Numbered from the stretch's first letter, positions 7,532 through 16,258 are shown. The stretch: DNA of 24,249 nucleotides from an uncultured Lachnospiraceae bacterium (GCA_945834545.1 CAMAHO010000009.1:1-24249); one strand, 5' to 3'. Numbers and translations are program-made. The notes: generated by a model not told the origin, from the letters alone.

Positions 7532-8596
7532 TCAAATAAACTTCGTGATTACCTTATCAATAGGTTTCATTATCATTTTACGGATAGCCTCTACTGCTAT
7601 TCCGGCAATAAAAACAACTACGACTGCAAGCAGGGTGTAAAGAATCAGACTTCCAGGTCCTGTCACCCTGTCTGCGCCTAACCAGTTTTGCCATGCATAG
7701 CGAAAACCCAGGTTTTCATGCAGGAGATAGACTCCTAAGGTCAAGGGACCGGCAAAGCCTGCAAGCTTTGCTGCAAAACCTCTGATCTCCACTTTTAAGA
7801 AAAACGCAAATAACCCGACAGAGGACAGAAAACAGAAGATATGATTGTATTCAAAGCTAATCCTGGTAATGCTTTGTAACCTTCCTGTAGCGGCATAGCC
7901 TCTGGTAAGTACAACCAACTCCAACAAAACCAGGAGAACCCCTGCTAAATATACGAGAAGCCCACGCAGTTTGGTAGTCAATACCGGGATACCGTACCTC
8001 CTGATATAGGAGGCTACCAGATACAAGGTGATATACCAAAGAACATCATAGCCCTTCTTATCCATAGGAAGCCGTACCGGCAGAATCGATTTCAAAAAGC
8101 AAAAGGCTCCCAGAAACAGCAAGACAAAGCTGCCGTGTTGCTTCTTGTTCATCTGCTGTATCCCACTGTTTAGGAAGGGAAGCAAAAGATATAAGAATAC
8201 ATAGGAAGTAATAAACCAATAGTGCTCGGAAAAAATCGGGAAAATCAACTGTATGAGATAATAAACAGTCACTTCCTCACTTGCAGTTTCCAAAGCTACA
8301 CCCAGCAAGCCAAATGCTACGGAATAAAACCAAATTTGCAAAAGAAGGCTAACGAATCTCCTCCACTTAAAACCGGACTCACAGAGCAGATAGCCGCTAA
8401 TGAGCATATAGACATTTACCGCCACGATGGATAGTGCCTCCAATATCCAGGCTACAATACCGGTAGTGGTAATTGCCTCCGTCTCCCAATTGGGCAAAAG
8501 CTTTCCCTTTCCCAAAAAGTGAAGTACCACCACCATCATCATTGCCATGCATCGAAGCAGTTCCAGATTCATCATCTTCTGTTTTTTTCTTTCCAT
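7532..8596 (-). CDS. Acyltransferase family 3 membrane protein (OafA/YrhL-like)
   Basis: A 354-residue integral membrane protein with about ten hydrophobic segments. The first helix carries the family's R-X10-H signature (R15 and H26, in ELLRCMAMMMVVVLHF), and NVYMLISGYLL follows at 61-71; both are typical of acyltransferase-3 proteins. These move acyl groups, often acetyl or succinyl, across the membrane onto extracellular sugars. The neighbouring family 2 glycosyltransferase suggests modification of a surface polysaccharide or glycolipid, but acceptor and donor cannot be read from the sequence. There is no fused SGNH esterase domain. GGGAG lies upstream of the start. Dispersed repeat copy B lies between this gene and the glycosyltransferase. 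Confidence 0.87.
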   Translation of the reverse strand: MERKKQKMMNLELLRCMAMMMVVVLHFLGKGKLLPNWETEAITTTGIVAWILEALSIVAVNVYMLISGYLLCESGFKWRRFVSLLLQIWFYSVAFGLLGVALETASEEVTVYYLIQLIFPIFSEHYWFITSYVFLYLLLPFLNSGIQQMNKKQHGSFVLLFLGAFCFLKSILPVRLPMDKKGYDVLWYITLYLVASYIRRYGIPVLTTKLRGLLVYLAGVLLVLLELVVLTRGYAATGRLQSITRISFEYNHIFCFLSSVGLFAFFLKVEIRGFAAKLAGFAGPLTLGVYLLHENLGFRYAWQNWLGADRVTGPGSLILYTLLAVVVVFIAGIAVEAIRKMIMKPIDKVITKFI

Positions 8597-8620
8597 CCCA
8601 CTCTCCCTTGTTTCATAACT

Positions 8621-8654
8621 CCCTTAGGGGAATTGTGTACCCGCCACAAAGTTC
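8621..8654. repeat. Dispersed intergenic repeat, copy B
   Basis: This copy is closest to the apparent consensus, with core GGAATTGTGTACCCGCCA on the plus strand. It shares the additional flank ATAACTCCC on its left with copy C. It lies about 25 bases upstream of the acyltransferase start and about 18 bases after the glycosyltransferase stop. A small perfect hairpin (AGGCG-CTTA-CGCCT, 8667-8680) overlaps that stop. Confidence 0.5.
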
Positions 8655-8672
8655 TATATTGATTCCAGGCGC

Positions 8673-9476
8673 TTACGCCTTGATTCGATACACAAAGGCT
8701 CTGATACCATTGTACAGCTTCGAAAAATGCTTACTGTCCGCCATCCTGGTTCGAAGCGGGGCCAGCGTTAAAAACAGTATCGCCTTATACCGAAACAGCT
8801 CTCCTGAGGTCATATAGTATTCTGTTATCCTGCTATGCTCTCGTTTCGAACGCTTTTTATTCTCCTTTGTCTCCGAGAAACCGCCTCCCTCATAGGAAGC
8901 TAGCACCTCCGGCAGATAGAGAAAGCTTGCTTTCCCATGGTAGAAACACCATAGAAAATGTTCATAATCTGCCCGAATTTTATAAGAGATGTCAAAGGGC
9001 TTCTTTCGACAAAGAGACCTAGGGAAAAAACAAGCCTGATGACAGGGAACATTGCGATAACAGGTGAACCCATCAATCACCGGCGAATGCGTCACAATGG
9101 CCTCCGTGTATTGATGGTACATATTTCCGTAGAGAATCAGATTCTCCCTGCCATCCTTTTGTATGGCCTCCGCTACCTTTTGTAAGGTATCGGTGTCATA
9201 GAGATAATCTCCGCAATTTAAAAAATATACATAGTCACCGGAGGCATACTGCACGGCCTGATTCATGGCGTCATAAATCCCCTCGTCGCTCTCGCGATAT
9301 ACCTTGATTCTGGGATCCTTCAGTAACTCACGCGCTCTGTCAAAGGAGTCGTCTGTACTGTTTCCGTCTTTCAGGATGATTTCAAAGTCCGTAAAACTCT
9401 GGGAAAGAGCACTTTCCAAGCTCTTTTTCAGCTTCTCCCCTGAGTTCAGGGAAACCACTATCAGTGAAAAAAACAT
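8673..9476 (-). CDS. Family 2 glycosyltransferase, WcaE-like
   Basis: A 267-residue GT-A fold transferase. The nucleotide-binding half has LIVVSLNSGE near 5-14, LKDGNSTDDS (35-44) and the WcaE-type block SDEGIYDAMNQAVQYASGDY (63-82), with FLNCGD (85-90) at the usual metal-binding position. Related enzymes build exopolysaccharide repeat units from nucleotide sugars at the inner face of the membrane. No transmembrane segment is clear, though the C-terminal 40 residues are hydrophobic and basic and could be membrane-associated. The ribosome site AAGGAGGAGG is very strong. The acyltransferase downstream supports a role in surface glycan assembly. A lone transferase without a polymerase or flippase nearby argues for glycolipid or teichoic-type modification, but this is inference. 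Confidence 0.88.
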   Translation of the reverse strand: MFFSLIVVSLNSGEKLKKSLESALSQSFTDFEIILKDGNSTDDSFDRARELLKDPRIKVYRESDEGIYDAMNQAVQYASGDYVYFLNCGDYLYDTDTLQKVAEAIQKDGRENLILYGNMYHQYTEAIVTHSPVIDGFTCYRNVPCHQACFFPRSLCRKKPFDISYKIRADYEHFLWCFYHGKASFLYLPEVLASYEGGGFSETKENKKRSKREHSRITEYYMTSGELFRYKAILFLTLAPLRTRMADSKHFSKLYNGIRAFVYRIKA

Positions 9477-9584
9477 GCGCCTCCTCCTTCTATGTGTGTT
9501 CTTAACCCTCCGGATTTTTGCTTTACGGTCTGAAATGGAACTATAAGCCAGACTGACCGCAAAAACCTAAATGATTGATAACTG

Positions 9585-11096
9585 CTACAATGCTAGTAGT
9601 CGCTTTTTCTTATACAACAGATAAGCCATCATGGAAGAGCCCAATACCAGCACTACCAGACAGATAAGCCAATTGCCAAACAGTAGCTGGTTCCAGCCTA
9701 ACAAAGTGAAGAGGTAGGCCAGCAGATTGTGCAAAATATGGAGGGCAATGGGCACCCAGACAGCACCAAAATACTCATAAAGGTAGGCAAACAGGAAACC
9801 GAACAGAAAGCCGTACAGACTTTGAACCATATTCATATGCAGGGCTCCAAACAGCACGGCAGACAAAAGCATACCCTGCAGGATTCCCAGACATTTTCTG
9901 CAATAGCCGTACAGGATTCCTCGAAACAGTAGCTCCTCCGCTATGGGAGCTAACAGTCCGTAACACAAAAGTCCCACAATGGGACCACAGCCATACTGCA
10001 AGGCTGAGGTTTCCTGATAGGAGCCGGAGAGCTTACCAAAGCCTGTGAGAGAAAAAAGGCCATTTACTCCAATTTCCAATGTTACAATACCCAGGAATGC
10101 CATCAGGTACTGCCATATCGGCAGGGGTATCAAATGGGTCAGGCAATGAATCCTGGCCGTTTTCCTGACGGAATAGCGAAAGGTCTTAAAAATAAAAACC
10201 ATAGCCAACACATAGCCAAATACGGTAGCCCAGGTGCTTCCGTTTGCAGACAGCACCAATCCGTTTTCGGTTGCCTCTGACAGGTATCCTGCCAAAGAGT
10301 CAGAAGCATTGGCAAAAGACAGCAGCACAACACCTGCCACGAAGGTTCCGGCAAGCTTTGCACCGTAAAACAAAAGACAGTTCGAGACTATGGTCCAGAT
10401 TCTCTGATTGAGCGTCGGCAATTTCACCTCATCTGTATCACTTCTTAACAGGAACTCCTCCAGCTCCGGTACAGAGCAGACAATATAATCTGCGTGTGCC
10501 TCCATTAGCTCCTCCAGAGAGCCATAGCCATACGCTACGGCCACGCTTTCCACGCCCTGTTCTCTGGCTCCCTCAACATCAAACTTGCGGTCGCCTACCA
10601 TATACACCTGCTCTTTTTGAACTGTTCTGCCACCAAAGAGCTGTCTGAGGGCCTCCTCCACCACTTCCTTTTTTTCCACCCTGGTGCCATCCAGCTCACT
10701 GCCCACAATCGCATCAAAGTAGCCGGTTAAGCCAAAGTGGTCCAGAATTTTTTTTACAAATACAGTGGGTTTGCTGGAAGCAATAGCCAGCTTTACCCCC
10801 TTCACCTTTAAGGCTGCCAGCAGATGGGGAATGCCCGGATAAACCTCATTTTCATACAAGCCTACTGTACTGAAGCGCTCCCGGTATTTTTCCACTGCCT
10901 TCTTGGCCGTCTCCAAGTCCATACCGTAAAACTCCATAAAGCTGTCCGTTAGCGGTGGTCCGATAAAGGGCTCCAGCTTATCCAAATCCGGCTCCTGTAT
11001 CCCGAAAGCCTCCAGAGCGTACTGTACGCAGGTGGTAATTCCCAGCTTCGGGTCCGTCAAGGTTCCGTCTAAATCAAACAAAACATACTTCTTCAT
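9585..11096 (-). CDS. HAD phosphatase fused to CPBP (CAAX/Abi-type) membrane protease
   Basis: A 503-residue fusion. Residues 1-215 are a complete phosphoglycolate-phosphatase-like HAD domain: FDLDGT with D8/D10, S107 in IASSKP, a conserved Lys near 142, and VGDRKFDV with D169. Residues about 230-500 form a multi-helix membrane domain with the CPBP/CAAX protease motifs EELLFRG (387-393), FGALH with H420 and HILHN with H453/H456/N457. The cap domain is of the four-helix type. Both halves appear to keep their catalytic residues. The two domains are usually separate proteins. The downstream gene starts 108 bases away. Possible roles are membrane-tethered dephosphorylation plus intramembrane proteolysis or bacteriocin self-immunity, none shown. 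The ribosome site is poor (AAAGG, about 11 bases away). Confidence 0.88.
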   Translation of the reverse strand: MKKYVLFDLDGTLTDPKLGITTCVQYALEAFGIQEPDLDKLEPFIGPPLTDSFMEFYGMDLETAKKAVEKYRERFSTVGLYENEVYPGIPHLLAALKVKGVKLAIASSKPTVFVKKILDHFGLTGYFDAIVGSELDGTRVEKKEVVEEALRQLFGGRTVQKEQVYMVGDRKFDVEGAREQGVESVAVAYGYGSLEELMEAHADYIVCSVPELEEFLLRSDTDEVKLPTLNQRIWTIVSNCLLFYGAKLAGTFVAGVVLLSFANASDSLAGYLSEATENGLVLSANGSTWATVFGYVLAMVFIFKTFRYSVRKTARIHCLTHLIPLPIWQYLMAFLGIVTLEIGVNGLFSLTGFGKLSGSYQETSALQYGCGPIVGLLCYGLLAPIAEELLFRGILYGYCRKCLGILQGMLLSAVLFGALHMNMVQSLYGFLFGFLFAYLYEYFGAVWVPIALHILHNLLAYLFTLLGWNQLLFGNWLICLVVLVLGSSMMAYLLYKKKRLLAL

Positions 11097-11172
11097 CTCA
11101 AAATTCAGCCTTTCTCAGCAGTTGAACACTTCTCTTTTGCCTCTCGTCCACCCTCTATAAAGGACATGTTCA

Positions 11173-11673
11173 TCAGAAGCTTCGAATGGTGTCTCCCTCT
11201 CCTGTGGTTTTCTCCAGCCTGACAATCTTCACCTCATAGGAGACCTGGTCGTTCACCCGAACCTCCACAATATCTCCTACCTTTTTCCCCAAAAGGGCTT
11301 TTCCCAAAGGGCTTTCGTTGGTGATTAGGCCATTCAGGGAATTGGCTCTCACAGTAGTCACAATTTTGTACTCTTCTCTGGTCTCATCCTCCAAGAATTC
11401 CACCTCTACAGTGTTGTTAATTCCCACCTCATCACTGGCCGAATCCTCGGGAATCACCTCAGCGGTACGAATCATTCTCTGCAGATAGCGGATTCTGGAT
11501 TCATTCTGGTTCTTGAACCGCTTGGCTGCGTAATACTCAAAATTCTCACTCAAATCCCCGTGGGATTTTGCCTCCTTTAAATCCTCCAGAGCCTGGGGCC
11601 TGACCACCTGAATGCGATGGTCGATTTCCTCCTGCATTTTATCCAAATCAGATTGTGTCAATTTATCAAACAT
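11173..11673 (-). CDS. greA: Transcript cleavage/elongation factor GreA
   Basis: A 166-residue GreA. The frame opens earlier at 11712, but that start overlaps the end of the mraY-like gene. ATG at 11673 has AGAGGAA upstream and gives a normal GreA length. Residues 1-75 are the coiled coil that enters the RNA polymerase secondary channel. The tip carries GDLSEN (39-44) with D40 and E43, the acidic residues that make the polymerase cleave backtracked RNA. Residues 85-160 are the FKBP-like domain, with the typical SPLGKALLGKKVGD (121-134). The basic, Asn-rich coiled coil (KRFKNQNESRIRYLQRM) differs from the textbook GreA, so this may be a lineage-specific paralogue. It starts 19 bases after the mraY-like stop, so it is probably cotranscribed. 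Confidence 0.92.
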   Translation of the reverse strand: MFDKLTQSDLDKMQEEIDHRIQVVRPQALEDLKEAKSHGDLSENFEYYAAKRFKNQNESRIRYLQRMIRTAEVIPEDSASDEVGINNTVEVEFLEDETREEYKIVTTVRANSLNGLITNESPLGKALLGKKVGDIVEVRVNDQVSYEVKIVRLEKTTGEGDTIRSF

Positions 11674-11692
11674 TAATTTCCTCTCCCCTCTG

Positions 11693-12661
11693 TCATCGCA
11701 TAGAGATTGCATATACTACTGCCACGCTTAGCACAATCTGAATGATTGCAAAGCGAAAGACTGTTTGGGTATTAGACCACTGCCATACCTTTCGAACATG
11801 GTCGTGTAGGGGGGTACGCACATTCTTAAGAATGTGTATTTTTAAGAACCGAAGGAGGAACACCTTCAACAGCCCCAAACCTCCGTCCAAAATCAAAACC
11901 AAGGCTACCGGCACGAACAGAATCGGTGCAGAGCTCTTTAAAGCACAGATTGCAATAAAGAGTCCCATAGCCCGGCTTCCGGCATCCCCCATAAGCAATC
12001 GGCTGGGAGTAGCGTTGTACCATAAATACCCCAGAATACATACACAGAACAGCAAAATCAGGTATTTAAACTCTTCTCCAACCTGAAGCATATTGAAAAT
12101 CACATAGAAGGTCATCATAGATATCATGGATACCGTACCAGACAAGCCATCCACTCCGTCACTGCAGTTGGTCACATTAACGGAACCCCAAATAAGAATG
12201 ACAGCCAAAACAATATATACCACAGGGGGCAGCTCAAAGCTCACTCCCATGAGGGCAAGCTGAAGGGTGCTGCCGTTGTAATACACATAGGTAACCGCTA
12301 CCATAATAGCAACCAGTAAATCCAGAAATCCTTTTTTGTATTCTCCCCATGGATTCTTGGAAGCATCATCCATAAAGCCCGTCATCATGGCAATCAGCAG
12401 AAGTAAAAAGTAGATATTGTTTTCCGCTGACATAGGGCTAAAAAGAAAGCCGGCTGCCGCAAAACAGATGACGAAAATAATGCCGGCTCCCCTGGGTTTC
12501 CCAGCGGAAAGCTTGCCGTCATGGGCAAATTCTCTTCCTCCATCCTTGGGCAGATAGACAGAAAACCGGGCTGTTGCCAGTATTGTTGCCGCAAACGCTG
12601 CCATAATACCTGCAAAAGCCAATACCCCTTGTAATTCTCCCGGGACAATAAAATGTAACAT
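11693..12661 (-). CDS. mraY: MraY-like phospho-N-acetylmuramoyl-pentapeptide transferase
   Basis: A 322-residue polytopic membrane protein with about ten helices. It shows the polyprenyl-phosphate phosphoglycosyltransferase signatures: MDDASK (97-102, DDxxK-like), NVTNCSDGVDGLSG (162-175) and MGDAGSRAMG (224-233). The late loop TPLHDHVRKVWQWSNTQTVFRF is MraY-like in its RTPLH...W..VFRF frame, but the usual HHH is H286-D287-H288. The protein should link UDP-MurNAc-pentapeptide to undecaprenyl phosphate to make lipid I, or act on a related substrate. It is outside any murein gene cluster. Its AGGAGG ribosome site overlaps the GH2 stop codon and the gap is 11 bases, so the two genes are translationally coupled. 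A WecA-like role is the main alternative. Confidence 0.82.
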   Translation of the reverse strand: MLHFIVPGELQGVLAFAGIMAAFAATILATARFSVYLPKDGGREFAHDGKLSAGKPRGAGIIFVICFAAAGFLFSPMSAENNIYFLLLLIAMMTGFMDDASKNPWGEYKKGFLDLLVAIMVAVTYVYYNGSTLQLALMGVSFELPPVVYIVLAVILIWGSVNVTNCSDGVDGLSGTVSMISMMTFYVIFNMLQVGEEFKYLILLFCVCILGYLWYNATPSRLLMGDAGSRAMGLFIAICALKSSAPILFVPVALVLILDGGLGLLKVFLLRFLKIHILKNVRTPLHDHVRKVWQWSNTQTVFRFAIIQIVLSVAVVYAISMR

Positions 12662-12672
12662 TACTCTGCCTC

Positions 12673-15600
12673 CTAAACAAACTGTATCCAGGCCAAATCA
12701 AAGGCACTTCCGGGTAGGAATACCAAATCGATACGGCCCTTTCCCTGTAAGGGTTCTATCTCAAATTTTTGCTCTGCATACCCTTCTGTATGCACAAATT
12801 CCACCATGCGATTCTCGCTGGTACCATCCTCGTGATGGAAGCGAATATGAACGGTATTGCCAGCAAGAGGGGTGTGCCCGCAAAGCAGGATCCCGTAAGC
12901 TGCCTTCTCTCCAAAGTCCATATTGCCATATTCGATGGTCACATTGTTTCCAATGCCCTCAATCTTGTCGCCAACTCTCTCAAAGCTGTCTCCGTATACC
13001 TTATCGCAGTCTCCTCCGGTCAGTCTGCCAAAGGCCTTCTCCTGCTTTTCAAAAGAGAAGCCCTTGATATGCACCTTCTGATCTCTCATAGCAAAACCAA
13101 TAGTACATACCCCCTTAAAGCGACTGCTAAGCTTGAATGTCATAGCTTGATAGGTATTCCAGATCATAGTCTTTTGGTAGATTACGGTATCTACCAAAAC
13201 AGCACCCTCCGTGTAGGGCTTTCCGTTCCATACCTCGATGGGATATTCCTCGTCACTTAAGGCAAATACCGGAAGGGTAATGGTATCCGAGCCATACTCC
13301 CCAAAATCTACCTGCTCAAAGGCCACGCCACTGACCCCGTCTCTTGCGGTGGAAATTCCCTTTTCATTTCCGTTTCCAATCTCACCAAAGCTGTAGGAGT
13401 ATAGACCAGCTGATAAAAATTCATAAGGATTGTAGAAGCAAGTTCCGATGCCCTCTGCTCTGCACTCTAACTGGGAAATCACAGTAACCTTGCCGTTCTC
13501 ATCCTTTGCCATACAGCGAAGCCTAAATTCACCATCACTGCAGGCTGTGAGCAGGATTTCCTCTCCAGTCTCTGTGAGAGGGGTAATCGTCGCATAGGGT
13601 ACATCGATTCCGGCATCACTCACTACCTTCCACACCAGTGTCACAACCGAAGTCTTTGCAGGATGGCATACAGCCTTAACCTGAACAGATTTGTGATCTG
13701 CTGTGAGAATGGGACTACCCTCTGTTATTAATTCTATCTTTCGAACCGGCAAAGTAGTACAACTTTCCGTGATTTTTTCAGCTAAATTTTCCAGATATCC
13801 GTGGGGATTGACAGCCTGCCCTTGTACATCGGTCCCCGTGATCTTGCCCTTTTCTTCTGCCGGCAGTCTGGACTCTATGCGCAATTCTGCACTTTTCACA
13901 CCTTTTCCGGATACCTTTACCTGAATCTCTCCAGCCTCGGTGGTGGATGCGATGACTGCCAAAAGCTTGCCGCTAAAGAGCTTTCTGGTATTCCCCTTGT
14001 AGTCGTCGTAATCTGTGCTGTCACCGTTGTCTAAGCCCAACAGACGACCGGGGCCTTCCACCTGAACCGTCACATTGTCCACTGCATTCTCCACCAGCTT
14101 CCCATCCTTATCCAGCATCTCAATGGTGACAAAAGCCAGGTCCTTGGTGTCAGCTTCAAGGCTGTCTCTGTCACAGGAAAGCCGTATTGTCTCACTGTCG
14201 CCAAAGGACTCCCGTCTCTCTCTGGCTACCTCCCTGCCGCTTTCATAAGCCACAGCCTCTATCACACCCGGTTCATAGGGAACCTGCCAGGACTGTACCA
14301 AGGTAGTGCCCTTCTCATGGTCAATGTCTTTTACTCCCTGGCTTCTTCCGTTGACAAACAATTCCACCTGGGAGGCATTGCTGACGGCGCACACATCTAT
14401 CATCTGCCCCGGGTTAAAATCCCAATAGGGATACAAATGCACCATGGGGGCCTTGTTCACATCGGTCCATTCTGCCTGGAACAGATAGTAAGGGTCCTTG
14501 GGATAGCCCGCAGTATCAATCTGTCCAAAATAGGAATTCTTGGTATGATAGGGGGTTGGCTCCCCAATATAGTCAAAGCCTGTCCAGATAAACTGTCCAA
14601 AGGTAAATTTCGCGTCTCTGTCATCTACGATGCAATGGGTGGTACTCTTGGCTCCCCAGCTGGTAGCAGAGTTGCCTAAGGCAGAGCACTGCTCATCCTC
14701 ATCCGACAGGATGGACTGGGACAGAGGGAAGTGATAAATTCCACGGCTCTGTACCACAGAGGCTGTCTCACTGCCATATATAATCCAGTCCGGATGCTCC
14801 CTGTGATGCTCTTCGTAGTACTTCTCGCCGTAATTATAGCCTGCGTACTTCACAATATCAGCACATTTCTGGGCTCCCTCCCATGGCATATAGTTGGAGC
14901 CGATGGTAATGGGAGCGTTCTCCTTGGGGTCGTGCTCTCTCACATAGCCAATCAACCGTCTGGTTATCTCCTGCCCGTGGTCATCCGCATGGGTATCGTA
15001 GATTTCATTTCCGATAGACCACATAAACACGGAAGGATGGTTTCTGTCTCTGCGAATCCAGCTTTCCACATCTCTTCCGGCCCAATCCACAAAAAACCTT
15101 GCATAGTCATAGGTGGTCTTGGGTCTTTCCCACATGTCAAAGGCCTCACTTAACACAGCAAAGCCCATTTCATCCGCCAGGTCCATAAAGGCTTCGTCCG
15201 GCATATTGTGGCTGGTACGAAGGGCGTTGACACCCATGGTTTTCAAAATCTCAAACTGTCTTCTCAGGGCTGTCTTATTCACTGCAGAACCCAGGCAGCC
15301 TAAGTCGTGGTGTTCGCAAACTCCGTGAAGCTTTACATACTGTCCGTTTAAGGACATACCCTTATCCGGGTCGTAGGCATAGGTGCGGAATCCCAGGGTA
15401 ATCCCCTGCTCATCCACCAAGTCCTGTCCACAGAAGAGCTCCACCTTCAGGGTATAACAATAGGGATCCTCTAAGTCCCAAAGGTGAGGTGCCTCCACAA
15501 AGACGCAGGCGTTTGCCTTGCTGTATCCTTTTGAGCCGTCGGATACAGTATGCTCCAAGCTCTCCACCCTATGGACCAGCTGCTCCTTTCCCTCCCTATC

Positions 15601-16170
15601 CAACAAGGTATATCGCAGTGTTGCCTGGTTGGAGGCGGATACATACTCGGTCTCCAACTGCATCTCATAGCCCTTATCCTTCTGCTCCATATGGACATAG
15701 GTGCCATTGGTAGGCAGATAACAAGGCTTGCAGGAGCGGAAGTACACATCCCGGTAGATGCCTGCTCCGGAATACCAACGGCTGTTGGGGCTTTGATGTC
15801 TTACCAAAACCACAGCCTCATTCACTCCCTCTTTCACATACTCCGTGATGTCCATCTCGAAGGAGGAATACCCGTATTTCCAATCTCCTACTGCCACCCC
15901 GTTGATGTACAGGGTACTGTTCATATAGACGCCGCCAAACTCCAGGAAGTAATGCTCCCCCTTAACCGGGTGCATCAAAAACTCCTTGCGATACCACCCA
16001 AAGCTGTCCTCGTAGAGATTCTTTGCGTCATATATCAGATAATCATGTGGCAGCTCCACAGGCCTAAACTCCTGCTGTCTATTCTGTATCTCCTCAAACG
16101 AGGTGTCCAATTGTGTCTTCAGAAAAGACCATCCCTCATTCCACAGTCTTGTGGTTCTATTTTCTCTCAT
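12673..16170 (-). CDS. Large intracellular GH2 glycosidase (beta-galactosidase-like)
   Basis: A 1165-residue glycoside hydrolase family 2 enzyme. The longest frame reaches 16296 and overlaps the GH67 gene, but ATG at 16170 (MRENRTTRLWNEGW) has AAAGGAAG upstream and starts exactly at the GH2 sugar-binding domain. Order: sugar-binding domain 1-150, immunoglobulin-like domain 160-265, TIM barrel 268-560 with acid/base E389 (SIGNEI) and nucleophile E468 (YGSETA), a DUF4982-like domain about 580-650, an Ig-like domain about 660-770, then two beta-rich modules about 905-1040 and 1045-1165 that look CBM6-like. No signal peptide, so cytosolic. Between an alpha-glucuronidase and a beta-xylosidase-type GH3, it probably removes a beta-linked side sugar such as galactose from hemicellulose oligomers. 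The exact specificity is not determined. Confidence 0.88.
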   Translation of the reverse strand: MRENRTTRLWNEGWSFLKTQLDTSFEEIQNRQQEFRPVELPHDYLIYDAKNLYEDSFGWYRKEFLMHPVKGEHYFLEFGGVYMNSTLYINGVAVGDWKYGYSSFEMDITEYVKEGVNEAVVLVRHQSPNSRWYSGAGIYRDVYFRSCKPCYLPTNGTYVHMEQKDKGYEMQLETEYVSASNQATLRYTLLDREGKEQLVHRVESLEHTVSDGSKGYSKANACVFVEAPHLWDLEDPYCYTLKVELFCGQDLVDEQGITLGFRTYAYDPDKGMSLNGQYVKLHGVCEHHDLGCLGSAVNKTALRRQFEILKTMGVNALRTSHNMPDEAFMDLADEMGFAVLSEAFDMWERPKTTYDYARFFVDWAGRDVESWIRRDRNHPSVFMWSIGNEIYDTHADDHGQEITRRLIGYVREHDPKENAPITIGSNYMPWEGAQKCADIVKYAGYNYGEKYYEEHHREHPDWIIYGSETASVVQSRGIYHFPLSQSILSDEDEQCSALGNSATSWGAKSTTHCIVDDRDAKFTFGQFIWTGFDYIGEPTPYHTKNSYFGQIDTAGYPKDPYYLFQAEWTDVNKAPMVHLYPYWDFNPGQMIDVCAVSNASQVELFVNGRSQGVKDIDHEKGTTLVQSWQVPYEPGVIEAVAYESGREVARERRESFGDSETIRLSCDRDSLEADTKDLAFVTIEMLDKDGKLVENAVDNVTVQVEGPGRLLGLDNGDSTDYDDYKGNTRKLFSGKLLAVIASTTEAGEIQVKVSGKGVKSAELRIESRLPAEEKGKITGTDVQGQAVNPHGYLENLAEKITESCTTLPVRKIELITEGSPILTADHKSVQVKAVCHPAKTSVVTLVWKVVSDAGIDVPYATITPLTETGEEILLTACSDGEFRLRCMAKDENGKVTVISQLECRAEGIGTCFYNPYEFLSAGLYSYSFGEIGNGNEKGISTARDGVSGVAFEQVDFGEYGSDTITLPVFALSDEEYPIEVWNGKPYTEGAVLVDTVIYQKTMIWNTYQAMTFKLSSRFKGVCTIGFAMRDQKVHIKGFSFEKQEKAFGRLTGGDCDKVYGDSFERVGDKIEGIGNNVTIEYGNMDFGEKAAYGILLCGHTPLAGNTVHIRFHHEDGTSENRMVEFVHTEGYAEQKFEIEPLQGKGRIDLVFLPGSAFDLAWIQFV

Positions 16171-16208
16171 ACGCTTTTCTTCCTTTAATTTATCGTTTTC
16201 TTTTTTCT

Positions 16209-16234
16209 CCCATTTGTGAGCAAGCTCAGATGGG
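16209..16234 (-). other. Intercistronic hairpin between GH67 and GH2 genes
   Basis: A perfect TGAGC-TT-GCTCA core (16217-16228) is extended by a CCCAT/ATGGG outer stem with small bulges. On the minus-strand transcript it is followed by a purine-rich run, not by uridines, so it is not an intrinsic terminator. It lies 24 bases after the GH67 stop and about 38 bases before the GH2 start, and may affect stability or processing of the operon RNA. Confidence 0.45.
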
Positions 16235-16258
16235 TAAAGACCTTTTGACCCTGGTATC

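Noticed and set aside
9477..9584. A terminator between the HAD-CPBP and glycosyltransferase genes
   Set aside because: CGGTC and GACCG are complementary, but the stem is interrupted and no T-run follows on the minus strand.
11674..11712. Longer GreA start overlapping the mraY-like gene
   Set aside because: The extra 13 residues are not GreA-like and the internal ATG at 11673 has AGAGGAA upstream.
15550..16188. A 212-codon plus-strand open frame opposite the GH2 gene, and similar long ones at 21167-21730, 12769-13260 and 1284-1736
   Set aside because: They lie entirely antisense to well-supported genes, lack convincing ribosome sites and show no recognisable domain; they are by-products of codon bias on the coding strand.
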